Source: Candidatus Stackebrandtia faecavium (GTDB lineage: Bacteria; Actinomycetota; Actinomycetes; Mycobacteriales; Micromonosporaceae). Taken from it: 64,000 nt of DNA. Location: NCBI GenBank assembly GCA_019112895.1, contig DXIM01000062.1, forward strand, positions 1-64,000, written 5' to 3'. Made by a program: the position numbers and the translations under genes. A model generated the notes under the pieces. It saw only the letters and a list, made by a program, of their open reading frames with translations. It had not been told where the DNA came from and ran no database searches. Below are positions 9,891 through 18,337 of this stretch, one piece after another (position 1 is the stretch's first letter; each line of letters starts with the position of its first letter).

Positions 9891-11372
9891 TTAGTGGTGG
9901 GCAGCGGCCAGCGCGTCAGCCAACACCAATCGATCGTCGAACGGAACAGTGGAAGTGTCGAGTTCTTGCCCTTGCTCGTGGCCCTTGCCGAGCAGCGCGA
10001 TCGTATCGCCCGGGCGGGCCCGCGATACGGCTTCATCCACGGCTGCCCCGCGGCCGGGAACCTCGATGTGCGCACGGGCACCGACGCCAGCCAGGACTTC
10101 GGACCGGATATGCGCGGGGTCTTCGGTACGAGGGTTGTCATCGGTGACGATGACGAGGTCGGCGCCGTCGCCGGCCGCTTCGCCCATGAGCTTGCGTTTC
10201 CCAGGGTCACGATCGCCTCCGGCGCCGAGCACCGCGATGATCCGTCCCGCGGTGATGGGCCTGAGCGCTTTCAGCACCGCGACGACCGCCTCGGGCTTAT
10301 GGGCGTAGTCGACGACACCACGTACCGGGTGGTCGCCTGACACCAACTCCATCCGTCCCGGCACACCAAGGCACTGGGCCACACCCTCGATCGCCACCTG
10401 GCCGGGGACGCCGGTCGCGGTGAGGCATGCGTACGCCAGCAAGGCATTAGCGACATTGTGAGCGCCCGGGACCCGCACGAAGGCACGCGAATCCACACCC
10501 GGCCCGCTCACGTCGAAGGATTGATCGAAACCGATACCGGTGATGTCGCTCGCCATCCAAGTCGCGGCGGCCCCGGTGAGCGAATACGTCACCGTTTTAT
10601 CGTTCACCAGCCGCGAAGCCCAGGCGTCGTCGATGTTGATGACCTCGGTGGCACAACGACCATCGAACAGTTTCGCTTTCGAGGCGAAATAGTCCTCGAC
10701 GCCGTGGTGGAAATCCAAATGGTCGAGGCCGAACATCGTGAATCCGCCGACCGTGAAGTGAATGCCGTCGGCGCGATGCAGCGCCAAGGCATGACTCGAT
10801 ACCTCCATCACCACGTCGGTGACTCCGGACTCGAGCGCGTGCGCGAACAGGGCTTGAAGTTCGGGCGCCTCCGGGGTCGTGCGTTCCGAAACCAACACGT
10901 CATCGCCCATGCGGATCTCGACGGTGCCGATGAGACCGGTACGCCTACCAGCGGCCCGAAGTCCGGCTTCGATGAGATACGCCGTCGATGTTTTTCCGTT
11001 GGTGCCGGTAATGCCGATGACGCGAAGGTGCTTGGTGGGGTCGCCGTACACCAACGCGGCTGCGGGTCCGACCGCCGCGCGAGGGTCGGCCAGCACCAGC
11101 GTCGGCAAATCGTGTTCACGTGCCACTTCGGCACCGGCCTCATCCGTCAACACGGCTACCGCGCCGCGTTCGACGGCCTCGCCGATGAATTCGGCGCCGT
11201 GTCGTCGTGCTCCGGGAAGCGCGGCGTACAGGTCGCCAGGCTCCACCTTGGCCGATGCGAGGGAAACGCCGGTCACACCCACGTCGGGGTGGGATGCCGA
11301 AGCGGAGAGATAGGGAGCGAGCTCACTCAAACAAACGGGCCGAACTTCGGCCGGACGTGGGATTGCAAACAC
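9891..11372 (-). CDS. murE: UDP-MurNAc-L-alanyl-D-glutamate--2,6-diaminopimelate ligase
   Basis: Adds the third stem-peptide residue. The 493-residue protein has SLASAKVEPGDLYAALPG (N-terminal UDP-binding domain), the ATP loop GITGTNGKTSTAY near 118-130, and the motif DNPRTEDP. DNPR is the signature of meso-diaminopimelate-specific MurE, so the wall should be DAP-type. The gene opens with a GTG and has no clear Shine-Dalgarno, so the exact start is uncertain. It is the first gene of the operon here: no ftsI, ftsL, mraW or mraZ precedes it, and the next gene upstream is divergent. Confidence 0.96.
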   Translation of the reverse strand: MFAIPRPAEVRPVCLSELAPYLSASASHPDVGVTGVSLASAKVEPGDLYAALPGARRHGAEFIGEAVERGAVAVLTDEAGAEVAREHDLPTLVLADPRAAVGPAAALVYGDPTKHLRVIGITGTNGKTSTAYLIEAGLRAAGRRTGLIGTVEIRMGDDVLVSERTTPEAPELQALFAHALESGVTDVVMEVSSHALALHRADGIHFTVGGFTMFGLDHLDFHHGVEDYFASKAKLFDGRCATEVINIDDAWASRLVNDKTVTYSLTGAAATWMASDITGIGFDQSFDVSGPGVDSRAFVRVPGAHNVANALLAYACLTATGVPGQVAIEGVAQCLGVPGRMELVSGDHPVRGVVDYAHKPEAVVAVLKALRPITAGRIIAVLGAGGDRDPGKRKLMGEAAGDGADLVIVTDDNPRTEDPAHIRSEVLAGVGARAHIEVPGRGAAVDEAVSRARPGDTIALLGKGHEQGQELDTSTVPFDDRLVLADALAAAHH

Positions 11373-11728
11373 TGGCTGACAGTACCGCGCCGCGCTTTGT
11401 CCTATGGCGGTACGGGGCGCATCCCCTGAGGCCCTGGCACGTTTACGACAGGGTAATCAGAATTACATCGATACGAGGCAATGTCATTTTGTGCTGGAAA
11501 AGCAGCGCACCGACCAATATCAATTGACCGATTACGAGCAGTTAGCCCATTGCGATTATGCGTCCTTGAAATGCACTCAAGGTGACACAACGATTGAAAC
11601 TTTCACGTTATCCCCGCGTGCGCGGAAATACTCTGTGAAAAGGGGTTCACATTATCCACCCACCGGTGTATATAAATAATCTACAAGTACATACGGCCCC
11701 ACTCTCCCCCTTAATGAGGAACCCCCCG
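11373..11728. promoter_or_regulatory. divergent murE / SARP intergenic region
   Basis: About 356 bp without a convincing gene and clearly more AT-rich than its surroundings (11450-11690). It must hold the promoter of the murE-ftsZ operon on the minus strand; no unambiguous hexamers were found for it. The half next to the SARP gene holds a recognisable promoter with repeats, listed separately. A 91-codon frame at 11404-11679 shows no protein-like features. Confidence 0.5.
11595..11676 (+). promoter_or_regulatory. SARP gene promoter with 44-bp-spaced direct repeat and nested palindromes
   Basis: A -35-like TTCACA (11646-11651) is followed after 17 bp by TATATA (11669-11674), a good vegetative promoter pointing into the SARP gene. 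The -35 lies inside one copy of a 12-bp direct repeat: TTCACGTTATCC at 11602-11613 and TTCACATTATCC at 11646-11657, 11 of 12 identical and exactly 44 bp (four helical turns) apart. Each copy overlaps an inverted repeat: TGAAA-C-TTTCA (11595-11605) and TGTGAA-N6-TTCACA (11634-11651). SARPs bind direct repeats near -35 boxes, so autoregulation is a reasonable inference. Confidence 0.55.
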
Positions 11729-13333
11729 ATGCCTGAGTTCGAATTCGGCCTTTTGGGAGCCCTGACGGCACGGGTCAATGGCCATGACGCCCCGATCGGC
11801 GGACTCAAGCCCCGCCGCATGTTGGCCACTTTCCTGCTCACGCCCGGCGAACAACTGCCCCTCGACAGATTCATCGACGTCGTTTGGGGCGCGCAACCCC
11901 CAAAATCGGCCAGCGCAAATCTCTACTCCTATGTCACCGTGTTGCGCCGCGCCCTACAAGGGCGCCTCAACCGTCTACGCAGCGGTTACGTCCTGCATGT
12001 CAAGCCGGGCGAACTCGACGTGCAAGTGTTTACGGATCTGCTGGCACAGGCCCGCCAGGACGCCAGCGACGGTCACGTGGCAGAAGCCATATCGGTGTAC
12101 GACCGCGCTTTGAAACTGTGGCGTGGCGAGCCCCTTGCAGACATCAAGGGACCACCTCCGTGGATTCCCTATATTCAGAAACTTATTGACACTCGCCTCG
12201 ACGCACTCGAAGAACGCGCCGCCCTATACGTCCATAACGGACAACCGAACGAAGCGGTATCAGAACTGCGAGGTTTGGTTGCCGAACACCCGCTTCGGGA
12301 AAGCGTTTGGCGCCAACTAATGCACGCACTTTCGAGCGCGGGACAACGCGCCGAGGCGATCGACACGTACGCCCGTTTGCGTTCCACACTTGCGGACGAG
12401 CTCGGCATCGAACCCAGCGACGAATCCCAACATGTCCATCGGCAGCTACTCGGAGCTCCAACGTCGCGCACCCGGCACACCGACGTTCGCACCGCCGAAC
12501 TGCGCCGCAAATGCACCGAGCGGGAAGCGATGGTCCAAGCAGCCGTCGCAAAACTGCCCGCGAGCCCGTTCGCCATGGCCCCCACAGCGACCGTCAGCGT
12601 CGAGTGGGCACCCGAAGATCCCCTCGGCTGGCTCGACGAAAACTGCGACGACATCATGGCGATGGTGCGCCAAGCCGCCACCGCCGGTCTCGCCTCATCG
12701 GCCTGGCGACTCTCCGCCGCGCTCGTACCGTACCTGTCGTTTCGCATCCGCCTCGACGACTGGCGACGTTGCGCGCGCATCGCACTGGTCGCTGCGCGGC
12801 GGTGCGGCGACACGGAAGGCGAAGCGACGATGTTGCGCGGCCTCGGCCAGTGGTACATCTACACCGACGACTTCGAGTCGGCGTATGAGTGCTTCGACGT
12901 AGCCCGTGTCCTCGCTCGGGCACTAAGCAACGAACGCGAGATGGCGCTGGCCATTTGCGGACTGGGCGCCGTAGCCCGATTCAGCGGGAACAACGCAGAA
13001 GCGGCGTCCCTGTTCCGCGATGCGGCGACGCTCTTGGAAGCCATCGACGACGTCTTCGGCGAAGGCTACGCGCGCTGGGCCCTGGCGGGGGCGTTCTTGT
13101 CGCTCGACAACATCGATGGTGCGCAGGCGCAGCTCGATCGGGCCCTGGAGACGTCGATGATCGTCGGAGACACCCACCGGGAGGGCCACGTGCGTCAACG
13201 CATGGGGCACCTGTATCGGACCCTCAACGACGAAGACAGCGCGGTGGAATGTTTCACCGCGGCACTCGAGATTTTCGAGGACATTCAGGACCTATCGGGC
13301 ATCCAAGAGATCCAGGAGGCACTGAACACCTAA
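11729..13333 (+). CDS. SARP-type transcriptional regulator (winged helix, BTAD, C-terminal TPR)
   Basis: Regulator of the Streptomyces antibiotic regulatory protein type. From ATG 11729 (GAGGA Shine-Dalgarno 8 nt upstream) it has 534 residues. The N-terminus is an OmpR-like winged helix (FGLLGALTARVNGHDAPIGG, then LDRFIDVVWG and ANLYSYVTVLRRAL). It is followed by the helical bacterial transcriptional activation domain ending ...LADELGIEPSDE. The remaining 270 residues look like TPR repeats (GLGQWYIYTDDFESAYECFD and three similar units). The NB-ARC ATPase of large AfsR-type SARPs appears to be missing, so it is a medium-size form. No biosynthetic cluster is adjacent; its target is unknown. Confidence 0.88.
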   Translation: MPEFEFGLLGALTARVNGHDAPIGGLKPRRMLATFLLTPGEQLPLDRFIDVVWGAQPPKSASANLYSYVTVLRRALQGRLNRLRSGYVLHVKPGELDVQVFTDLLAQARQDASDGHVAEAISVYDRALKLWRGEPLADIKGPPPWIPYIQKLIDTRLDALEERAALYVHNGQPNEAVSELRGLVAEHPLRESVWRQLMHALSSAGQRAEAIDTYARLRSTLADELGIEPSDESQHVHRQLLGAPTSRTRHTDVRTAELRRKCTEREAMVQAAVAKLPASPFAMAPTATVSVEWAPEDPLGWLDENCDDIMAMVRQAATAGLASSAWRLSAALVPYLSFRIRLDDWRRCARIALVAARRCGDTEGEATMLRGLGQWYIYTDDFESAYECFDVARVLARALSNEREMALAICGLGAVARFSGNNAEAASLFRDAATLLEAIDDVFGEGYARWALAGAFLSLDNIDGAQAQLDRALETSMIVGDTHREGHVRQRMGHLYRTLNDEDSAVECFTAALEIFEDIQDLSGIQEIQEALNT

Positions 13334-13530
13334 CATTCATTGTGTTGTGACTAAAGTGTTACCCCACGAAGATGCCTGGAACGAATTGGCAGGTCATCGC
13401 ATGCAGATGACCTGCCCAATGTGACACAGTTCGACAGTGGTAACTTCGTTCTCCGACTGCGCGTCCCCTCCGCAGCCAATCAGCACAGGACACTTTCTCA
13501 TAAATGGGGCCAAAACGGACTTATGGCCTC

Positions 13531-13536
13531 TATAAT
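13531..13536 (+). promoter_or_regulatory. consensus -10 box upstream of the L,D-transpeptidase gene
   Basis: A perfect TATAAT sits 53 bp before the lipoprotein start ATG at 13589. A transcript starting about 7 bp downstream would exclude the in-frame upstream starts, which supports the 13589 start. No good -35 hexamer is visible at the expected distance. Confidence 0.45.
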
Positions 13537-13588
13537 GCCGGGTCGCCGACTCACGCCGCCTCGCACCAGGTGTGTACCGTTAATTGGT

Positions 13589-14866
13589 ATGGGACGCCGG
13601 TTTATCCGTCGCGTAGTCTCCCCGGTCATTGCGGGGTTGCTCATTATCGCGACAGCTGCAGCTTGTAGTAGCCATGGCAAGCTTATTTCTGCCGATGACA
13701 CAAAGACAGCAACGAAGGAATCCGCCGCGAAGCTCACGGTCACACCGAAGGCTGACGCGGGCGATGTGCCTGTCAGTGCTGAACTCGCAGCAGAAGTCGA
13801 CAAAGGAGAGCTGACCGGGATCAGCCTCAAGGACTCCAACGGCAAGACTGTCGAGGGCGAGATGCGCGATGACGAATCCTCATGGGTCCCGGCCGAGCCG
13901 CTCGAATACGAAACCAGCTACGTAGTCACGGCCACGGCGGTCGACGACGAGGACATTGAAGCCGTCCACGAATCCACGTTCACGACGATGTCGTCGCCGG
14001 GCAACCGCATGAGCGCGAGCTTGTGGAACAGCTCCGAGATCTCGTACGGACACGCCATGCCCATCATGGTGAACTTCCCCAGTGAGTACTCCGTCCCCGA
14101 AGACATGCGCGACGAGGTCGAAAAGCGCCTCTTCGTGGAAGCCGAGCCGAAACAACCCGGCGCCTGGCACTGGTTCAATGGCCACCACCTCGAATACCGT
14201 CCCAAGGAGTTCTGGGAGCCCGGCAGCCAGATCAAGGTGCGTCTCGGGCTCGGCGGTCTACCTCTGGGCGGGGATCTCTACGGCGCGACTGACGTCACCT
14301 CCACCGTCAAGATCGCGGACACCGTGAAGTCTGTCGAGGTCGACGATAAGACCAAGCAGCTCGTGGCCTACGAAAACGGCGAAGCCGTCAAGAAAATGGA
14401 TGTCAGCCTGGGCAAGAAGGGCCACCCCTCCTACTCCGGAACCATGATCGTGATGGAAAAGGAGAAAGAATCTACCTTCGACACGACCAATGAGCCCGGC
14501 TGTAACGGCAAAGAAGATGGCAAAGACTGTTACATCACCGATGTCGAATACGCGCAGCGGCTCACCTGGAGCGGCCAGTACATTCACGCCGCGCCATGGT
14601 CGGTCGGCGATCAAGGTGAACGCAATGTGTCCCACGGATGTGTCAACATCTCCGACGCCAACGCCAAATGGATCTACGACTTCACTCTGTTGGGAACCCC
14701 GGTGGACGTTCACAACACCGGACACGAACTTCCTTACGGCGACGGCTACACCGCGTTCGATCTGAGCTGGGAAGAGTTCCTCGAAGGCAGCTACCTTCCC
14801 CCGCCGGACGAGGCGAGCGACGACGAGTCGTCAGGCGAAGAAGACACGCCCAGCGAAGGCGATTAG
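13589..14866 (+). CDS. L,D-transpeptidase lipoprotein (LdtMt2-like, YkuD domain)
   Basis: Extracytoplasmic enzyme making 3-3 cross-links in peptidoglycan. The protein of 425 residues starts with a lipoprotein signal peptide (MGRRFIRR, hydrophobic core, lipobox TAAAC). Two Ig-like domains follow, then the YkuD catalytic domain with the HAAPWSVG histidine and the SHGCVNIS motif bearing the nucleophilic cysteine, as in mycobacterial LdtMt2. The frame is open upstream to 13421, but only the 13589 start gives a signal peptide at the N-terminus. The tail is very acidic (DEASDDESSGEEDTPSEGD). It is monocistronic and ends at a strong terminator. Confidence 0.93.
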   Translation: MGRRFIRRVVSPVIAGLLIIATAAACSSHGKLISADDTKTATKESAAKLTVTPKADAGDVPVSAELAAEVDKGELTGISLKDSNGKTVEGEMRDDESSWVPAEPLEYETSYVVTATAVDDEDIEAVHESTFTTMSSPGNRMSASLWNSSEISYGHAMPIMVNFPSEYSVPEDMRDEVEKRLFVEAEPKQPGAWHWFNGHHLEYRPKEFWEPGSQIKVRLGLGGLPLGGDLYGATDVTSTVKIADTVKSVEVDDKTKQLVAYENGEAVKKMDVSLGKKGHPSYSGTMIVMEKEKESTFDTTNEPGCNGKEDGKDCYITDVEYAQRLTWSGQYIHAAPWSVGDQGERNVSHGCVNISDANAKWIYDFTLLGTPVDVHNTGHELPYGDGYTAFDLSWEEFLEGSYLPPPDEASDDESSGEEDTPSEGD

Positions 14867-14872
14867 AACCAC

Positions 14873-14912
14873 AGAAAAGACACGCACCACATTGTTGGGG
14901 CGTGTCTTTTCT
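14873..14912. terminator. bidirectional rho-independent terminator
   Basis: Perfect 13-bp inverted repeat (AGAAAAGACACGC at 14873-14885, its complement at 14900-14912) with a 14-nt loop. The arms give T-rich runs on both strands, so it can end transcription of the transpeptidase gene and of the converging histidine kinase gene. Confidence 0.9.
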
Positions 14913-14937
14913 ATGGTGCGCTCAGACTCGAAGCCCG

Positions 14938-16245
14938 CTACGGCGCGCGCCCCGATGGGGGTTCGCTCGTGCGTGCCGCACCGAAATCCCATACGATGCG
15001 GGCGCCTTCCCATTCACTGCGGCCGATATGCACCGTCCCGCGGGCCGATTGGGCAACGCGGGAGACAATATCGAGCCCGAGACCTGATGATCCGGCGCTA
15101 CTCGAGCCGCGTCGCAACGCTTCGGCGGGGTTGGCGATGCCTCCTCCTCCGTCCGAGACGATGAGAGCGCCCTCGCGCGCATCGACCTCTACACGGAAAG
15201 GGGCGTCTTGGGGCGTGTGCGCGAATACGTTCCCGATCAATGCGTCGACGCTCGAGATCAGGTCGTCGCGTGGGATGTTGACCCACAGCGGCACATCGAG
15301 CCCCACGACCTCGTATTCCCGGCCGAAATCCTCGGCCAGTTCACCCCACATTCGCATGCGTTCGCCGACGACTTGGGACACATCGCAGCATTGAACCGAG
15401 CGTTCCGTGATCGAGCGCCGGGCGCCGAGAATGACAGCGTCAACCTCGCGTTCCAGCGCATCCACTGACGCCCGGATCCGATTCGTGTCCGGCCCCTCCC
15501 ACAGCGCTTCGGTGTCCAGACGCAGAGCCGTCAACGGCGTGCGCAAGCGGTGCGACAGGTCCGCGGCCAGTTCGCGCTCGGCGTCCACCATGCTCACGAT
15601 CCTGTCCGCCATGATGTTGAAAGCGTCGCCGGCCTCGGTGAGCTCCGCCGGTCCTTTAGTCCGGACTCTGACGGAGAGGTCACCGGCCCCCAGTTCCGAG
15701 GAGGCGCGGGCCAGGGAACGGCTCGACCGCACGACCGTGGCACCCAGACGATCCGCCATCAGAACGGAGATAGTGACCAACAGGATCGCTATACCTGCCA
15801 GCGTCAGCCATGCCGTCGATACGCCTTTGGTGAGCAGCTCCTGCGGGACATACACCTCGACGACCGCGATCTTGTCGCTCGGCAGTAGGGCCACGCGCAG
15901 GTAGGCGACACCGTTGGCCAGGTCCTCGACGCGAGTATTGACGGACTCGGAGACGTTATCGATGACTTTCTTGCCGACATGGCTGGTGCCCACCACATCG
16001 GATCCGGGCATGTGAACGGCGATACGCCCATCGGAGCCGACCTTGTCAGCGGCGATCGCCCGACGGACACCGACCGCGTCATCCGTGGCGGCCAGAACCG
16101 TCACGATCGAACCCGCCGATTCGCGAGCCTGAGTCATCGCGCGGTCTTCGGCTACCTGATGCGTGACGATCGCCAACGGGATGCAAAACGCCAGGGCCAC
16201 CATCAACGTGGTCGCGATGGCGACTCTCGCCAGCGCCCAGCGCAT
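14938..16245 (-). CDS. two-component sensor histidine kinase
   Basis: Membrane sensor kinase of 435 residues. An N-terminal membrane helix (about 7-28), an extracytoplasmic sensor domain of roughly 120 residues and a second helix (about 148-166) are followed by HAMP, then the HisKA box DLSHRLRTPLTALRLD with the phospho-accepting histidine. The HATPase_c domain has an N-box at DALIGNVFAHTPQ and G-boxes at VSDGGGGI and GSSGLGLDIV. The N-box is atypical in its asparagine context. Its start overlaps the regulator stop as TAATG. The signal is unknown. Confidence 0.93.
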   Translation of the reverse strand: MRWALARVAIATTLMVALAFCIPLAIVTHQVAEDRAMTQARESAGSIVTVLAATDDAVGVRRAIAADKVGSDGRIAVHMPGSDVVGTSHVGKKVIDNVSESVNTRVEDLANGVAYLRVALLPSDKIAVVEVYVPQELLTKGVSTAWLTLAGIAILLVTISVLMADRLGATVVRSSRSLARASSELGAGDLSVRVRTKGPAELTEAGDAFNIMADRIVSMVDAERELAADLSHRLRTPLTALRLDTEALWEGPDTNRIRASVDALEREVDAVILGARRSITERSVQCCDVSQVVGERMRMWGELAEDFGREYEVVGLDVPLWVNIPRDDLISSVDALIGNVFAHTPQDAPFRVEVDAREGALIVSDGGGGIANPAEALRRGSSSAGSSGLGLDIVSRVAQSARGTVHIGRSEWEGARIVWDFGAARTSEPPSGRAP

Positions 16246-16928
16246 TACGAGTCGTCCGACAACATAATCCCGACGCCGCGGACAGTACGCAGGAGCCGCG
16301 GTTTAGCCGCCGTTTCTCCCAGTTTGCGCCGCAACCAGGACACGTGCACATCAACGGTCGCCTCTGCGCCGAGGTACGGCTGTTGCCACACCTGTTCCAC
16401 CAGCTCCTGTTTGGAAATGACCCGACCAGCATTATCGGCTAGGTAAGCCAACAGCGCGAATTCGCGGCGAGTCAGTTCCAGTTCTTGACCGTCGAGGAGA
16501 GCAACGTGGCGTCCCTGGTCGATCGACAACGGGCCAACAGTGATCAGGGTCTGAGACTGCGCGTGAGGTTCGCCCCGGCGCAAGACGGCGGCGATCCGCG
16601 CATCGAGCTGCGCGGCCGAAAAGGGTTTAGTTACGTAGTCGTCGGCGCCGGCGTTCAACAACTTAATGATGTCGGCTTCGCTTTGGCGCGCGCTGGCGAC
16701 GATCACGGGCACGTCAGATACGCCGCGCAGCATGCGTAGCGCGTCCGAACCGTCCAAGTCGGGAAGACCGAGGTCCAATATCACCACGTCGGGGGGTTCG
16801 CAGGTCGCTGTGCGTAGCGCATTCATGGCGGTTTCTTCCGCCCGCACATGATGTCCAGCCTTTGTCAATGCCTGAGTGAGTGCTGCGCTCACGTTCTCAT
16901 CGTCTTCAATCAACAGCACTGTCGCCAC
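16245..16928 (-). CDS. OmpR-family response regulator
   Basis: Partner of the downstream histidine kinase, 227 residues. The receiver domain has the acidic pair EDD (8-10), the phospho-acceptor aspartate in VILDLGLPDLDG, and KPF with the conserved lysine. The C-terminal winged helix has ELTRREFALLAYLADNAG and VDVHVSWLRRKLG, ending in VRGVGIML. It is coupled to the kinase gene and divergent (45 bp) from a secreted-protein gene that may be a target. Confidence 0.95.
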   Translation of the reverse strand: MATVLLIEDDENVSAALTQALTKAGHHVRAEETAMNALRTATCEPPDVVILDLGLPDLDGSDALRMLRGVSDVPVIVASARQSEADIIKLLNAGADDYVTKPFSAAQLDARIAAVLRRGEPHAQSQTLITVGPLSIDQGRHVALLDGQELELTRREFALLAYLADNAGRVISKQELVEQVWQQPYLGAEATVDVHVSWLRRKLGETAAKPRLLRTVRGVGIMLSDDS

Positions 16929-16973
16929 TGCGGCACTCTATCGTCACTGTGCAAGTTCTGACAAGATACCCCT

Positions 16974-17537
16974 ATGCGTGAAAGTCCCGCTCTGCTCCGC
17001 GGCTGCGCGGCCGTGCTTGCCTGGGCAACCGTAACCGCCGTGGCGGCGACAGGGTCGTGGCTGGGGCTATCATCCGTGTTCGCCCCCGACACCACTTTCA
17101 CGCCGACCGACACCGTGTTGGCGACCGACCTCCCCTCGCAGACCACCTCGAGCAGCAGCAGTCCGAGCCCCAGCGAATCATCGCGTCCGGACCATGACGG
17201 GGCGGTGAACCCGCCACAGTTCCCGCCCAACCCTCAGGACGACCCATCCCCGCCGCCACCGTCCGAGCCCGACCAACCAATCAACGGCTGGGTGCCGATC
17301 GGTGACGGCGTGTACGAACAGACCTTCGATACCTCGGGTGGGACGACCGTCATACAGCTGAGCGCCGAGGAAGCGGTATTCGTGTCCGCGAGTCCGGCGG
17401 AGGGATATACGGCTTCCCGTGCGAGCCAATCGACCGCCGAGCTCGTGGTGACATTCGTCAGCGAGGACGAGACGGTTCGAATCACGGCGACGTGGCAGGA
17501 CGGTGCCCCTCAAGGCGTCGTGAGCTCCACGGATTAG
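16974..17537 (+). CDS. secreted or membrane-anchored protein of unknown function
   Basis: A 187-residue protein of no recognised family. An N-terminal hydrophobic helix (about 9-36) acts as a signal anchor or signal peptide. A Ser/Thr/Pro-rich linker with PSPSESS and DDPSPPPPSEPD follows, then a C-terminal beta-rich domain of about 85 residues (INGWVPIGDGVYEQTFDTSG onwards). The layout suggests an extracytoplasmic module held away from the membrane. It starts 45 bp from the divergent response-regulator gene, so it could be controlled by that system; this is inference only. Its stop overlaps the converging DUF3817 gene by 4 bp. Confidence 0.7.
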   Translation: MRESPALLRGCAAVLAWATVTAVAATGSWLGLSSVFAPDTTFTPTDTVLATDLPSQTTSSSSSPSPSESSRPDHDGAVNPPQFPPNPQDDPSPPPPSEPDQPINGWVPIGDGVYEQTFDTSGGTTVIQLSAEEAVFVSASPAEGYTASRASQSTAELVVTFVSEDETVRITATWQDGAPQGVVSSTD

Positions 17538-17881
17538 ACGGACTCGGTTGCGGCGTCTTTAGGGTGCTGGGCGATCAGTTGTTTGGTCACCTTGCGCTCG
17601 TTGATGAACGAAAAAATCGGAATCGTTCCCGCCAACAAGACCACGACGGTGCGCGGCCACAGCGGCCAGTTCACTCGCCGTGCGAGGTCGAAGGCCAAGA
17701 CGATGTAGACCATGTAGCCAAATCCATGTATCGGCGAGATCATCGCCGACAGTTCAGGAATACCGCCTATGTAGCGCAGCGGCACGGCGACGAACATCAA
17801 TACGAACAGCAGCACGCTCACGATCCACGCGATGATCTGGAATCGGCGTAGCGCACCGGCAAGTTCCGGCTTGATTTCCAC
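17534..17881 (-). CDS. DUF3817 integral membrane protein
   Basis: A small membrane protein of 115 residues with three or four hydrophobic segments (IIAWIVSVLLFVLMFVAVPL; the SPIHGFGYMVYIVLAFDLA segment; TVVVLLAGTIPIFSFI). The HGFGYMVYI motif following an Asp/Pro-rich loop is typical of DUF3817 proteins, which are widespread in actinobacteria and have no assigned function. It follows another small membrane protein gene on the same strand after 19 bp, so the two are probably cotranscribed. Confidence 0.85.
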   Translation of the reverse strand: MEIKPELAGALRRFQIIAWIVSVLLFVLMFVAVPLRYIGGIPELSAMISPIHGFGYMVYIVLAFDLARRVNWPLWPRTVVVLLAGTIPIFSFINERKVTKQLIAQHPKDAATESV

Positions 17882-17900
17882 TTTGGTCCTAACCTGGGTA

Positions 17901-18272
17901 CTAGTAGGGGCGGCGATGCGGATTTTCGGACAACCACTTCAAATACTGGTTGTATTCGTCCGTGGCCGCGTCTCCCGTCGAATCGACGGCGTCATGCCGG
18001 TCGGCGTGCACCGTAGCCGGTTCGAACCCCGAGGTCAGAGGCGGCTGCGATTCGGCTTTTTCCATCCCTTTGGCGGCGGTGCGCACTTCGCGGAGCCAGA
18101 ATGCGAAAGTGAAGATGGCGAACAGGGGCCACTGGAACATGTATCCCCAGCTGAGTGCGTTTCCGGCCGTCGCGCGAGTGTATTGCCACCAGCCCAGGCC
18201 CAAAAAGACCGTGACCAGCAGCAACGCGATCGCGTGCATCGCGATCCATGCGGGCGTAAAGAAACGGCTCAC
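17901..18272 (-). CDS. small two-helix membrane protein, unknown function
   Basis: A 123-residue protein with two N-terminal membrane helices (WIAMHAIALLLVTVFLGLGWWQ and ALSWGYMFQWPLFAIFTFAFWL) and a hydrophilic, acidic cytoplasmic tail ending NQYLKWLSENPHRRPY. The LGWWQYTRA motif at the end of helix one recalls the first helix of SURF1-like proteins, but the rest of that family is missing. Similar two-helix proteins sit beside DUF3817 genes in other actinobacteria, from memory; function unknown. Confidence 0.75.
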   Translation of the reverse strand: MSRFFTPAWIAMHAIALLLVTVFLGLGWWQYTRATAGNALSWGYMFQWPLFAIFTFAFWLREVRTAAKGMEKAESQPPLTSGFEPATVHADRHDAVDSTGDAATDEYNQYLKWLSENPHRRPY

Positions 18273-18337
18273 ACTGCGAGGATAGGCATCGCCTCACAGC
18301 AATTGACAACCAGGCCATGCCTGTATGCAATGTAACG

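Noticed and set aside
8979..10340. 453-codon plus-strand open frame over murF and murE
   Set aside because: Arg/Gly/His-rich translation with no motif, fully antisense to two Mur ligases.
11404..11679. 91-codon open frame in the murE-SARP gap
   Set aside because: AT-rich intergenic region; no ribosome site or domain, and the frame runs through the SARP promoter repeats.
13421..13588. Upstream extension of the L,D-transpeptidase by 56 codons
   Set aside because: It would bury the lipoprotein signal peptide, and a consensus -10 lies inside the extension.
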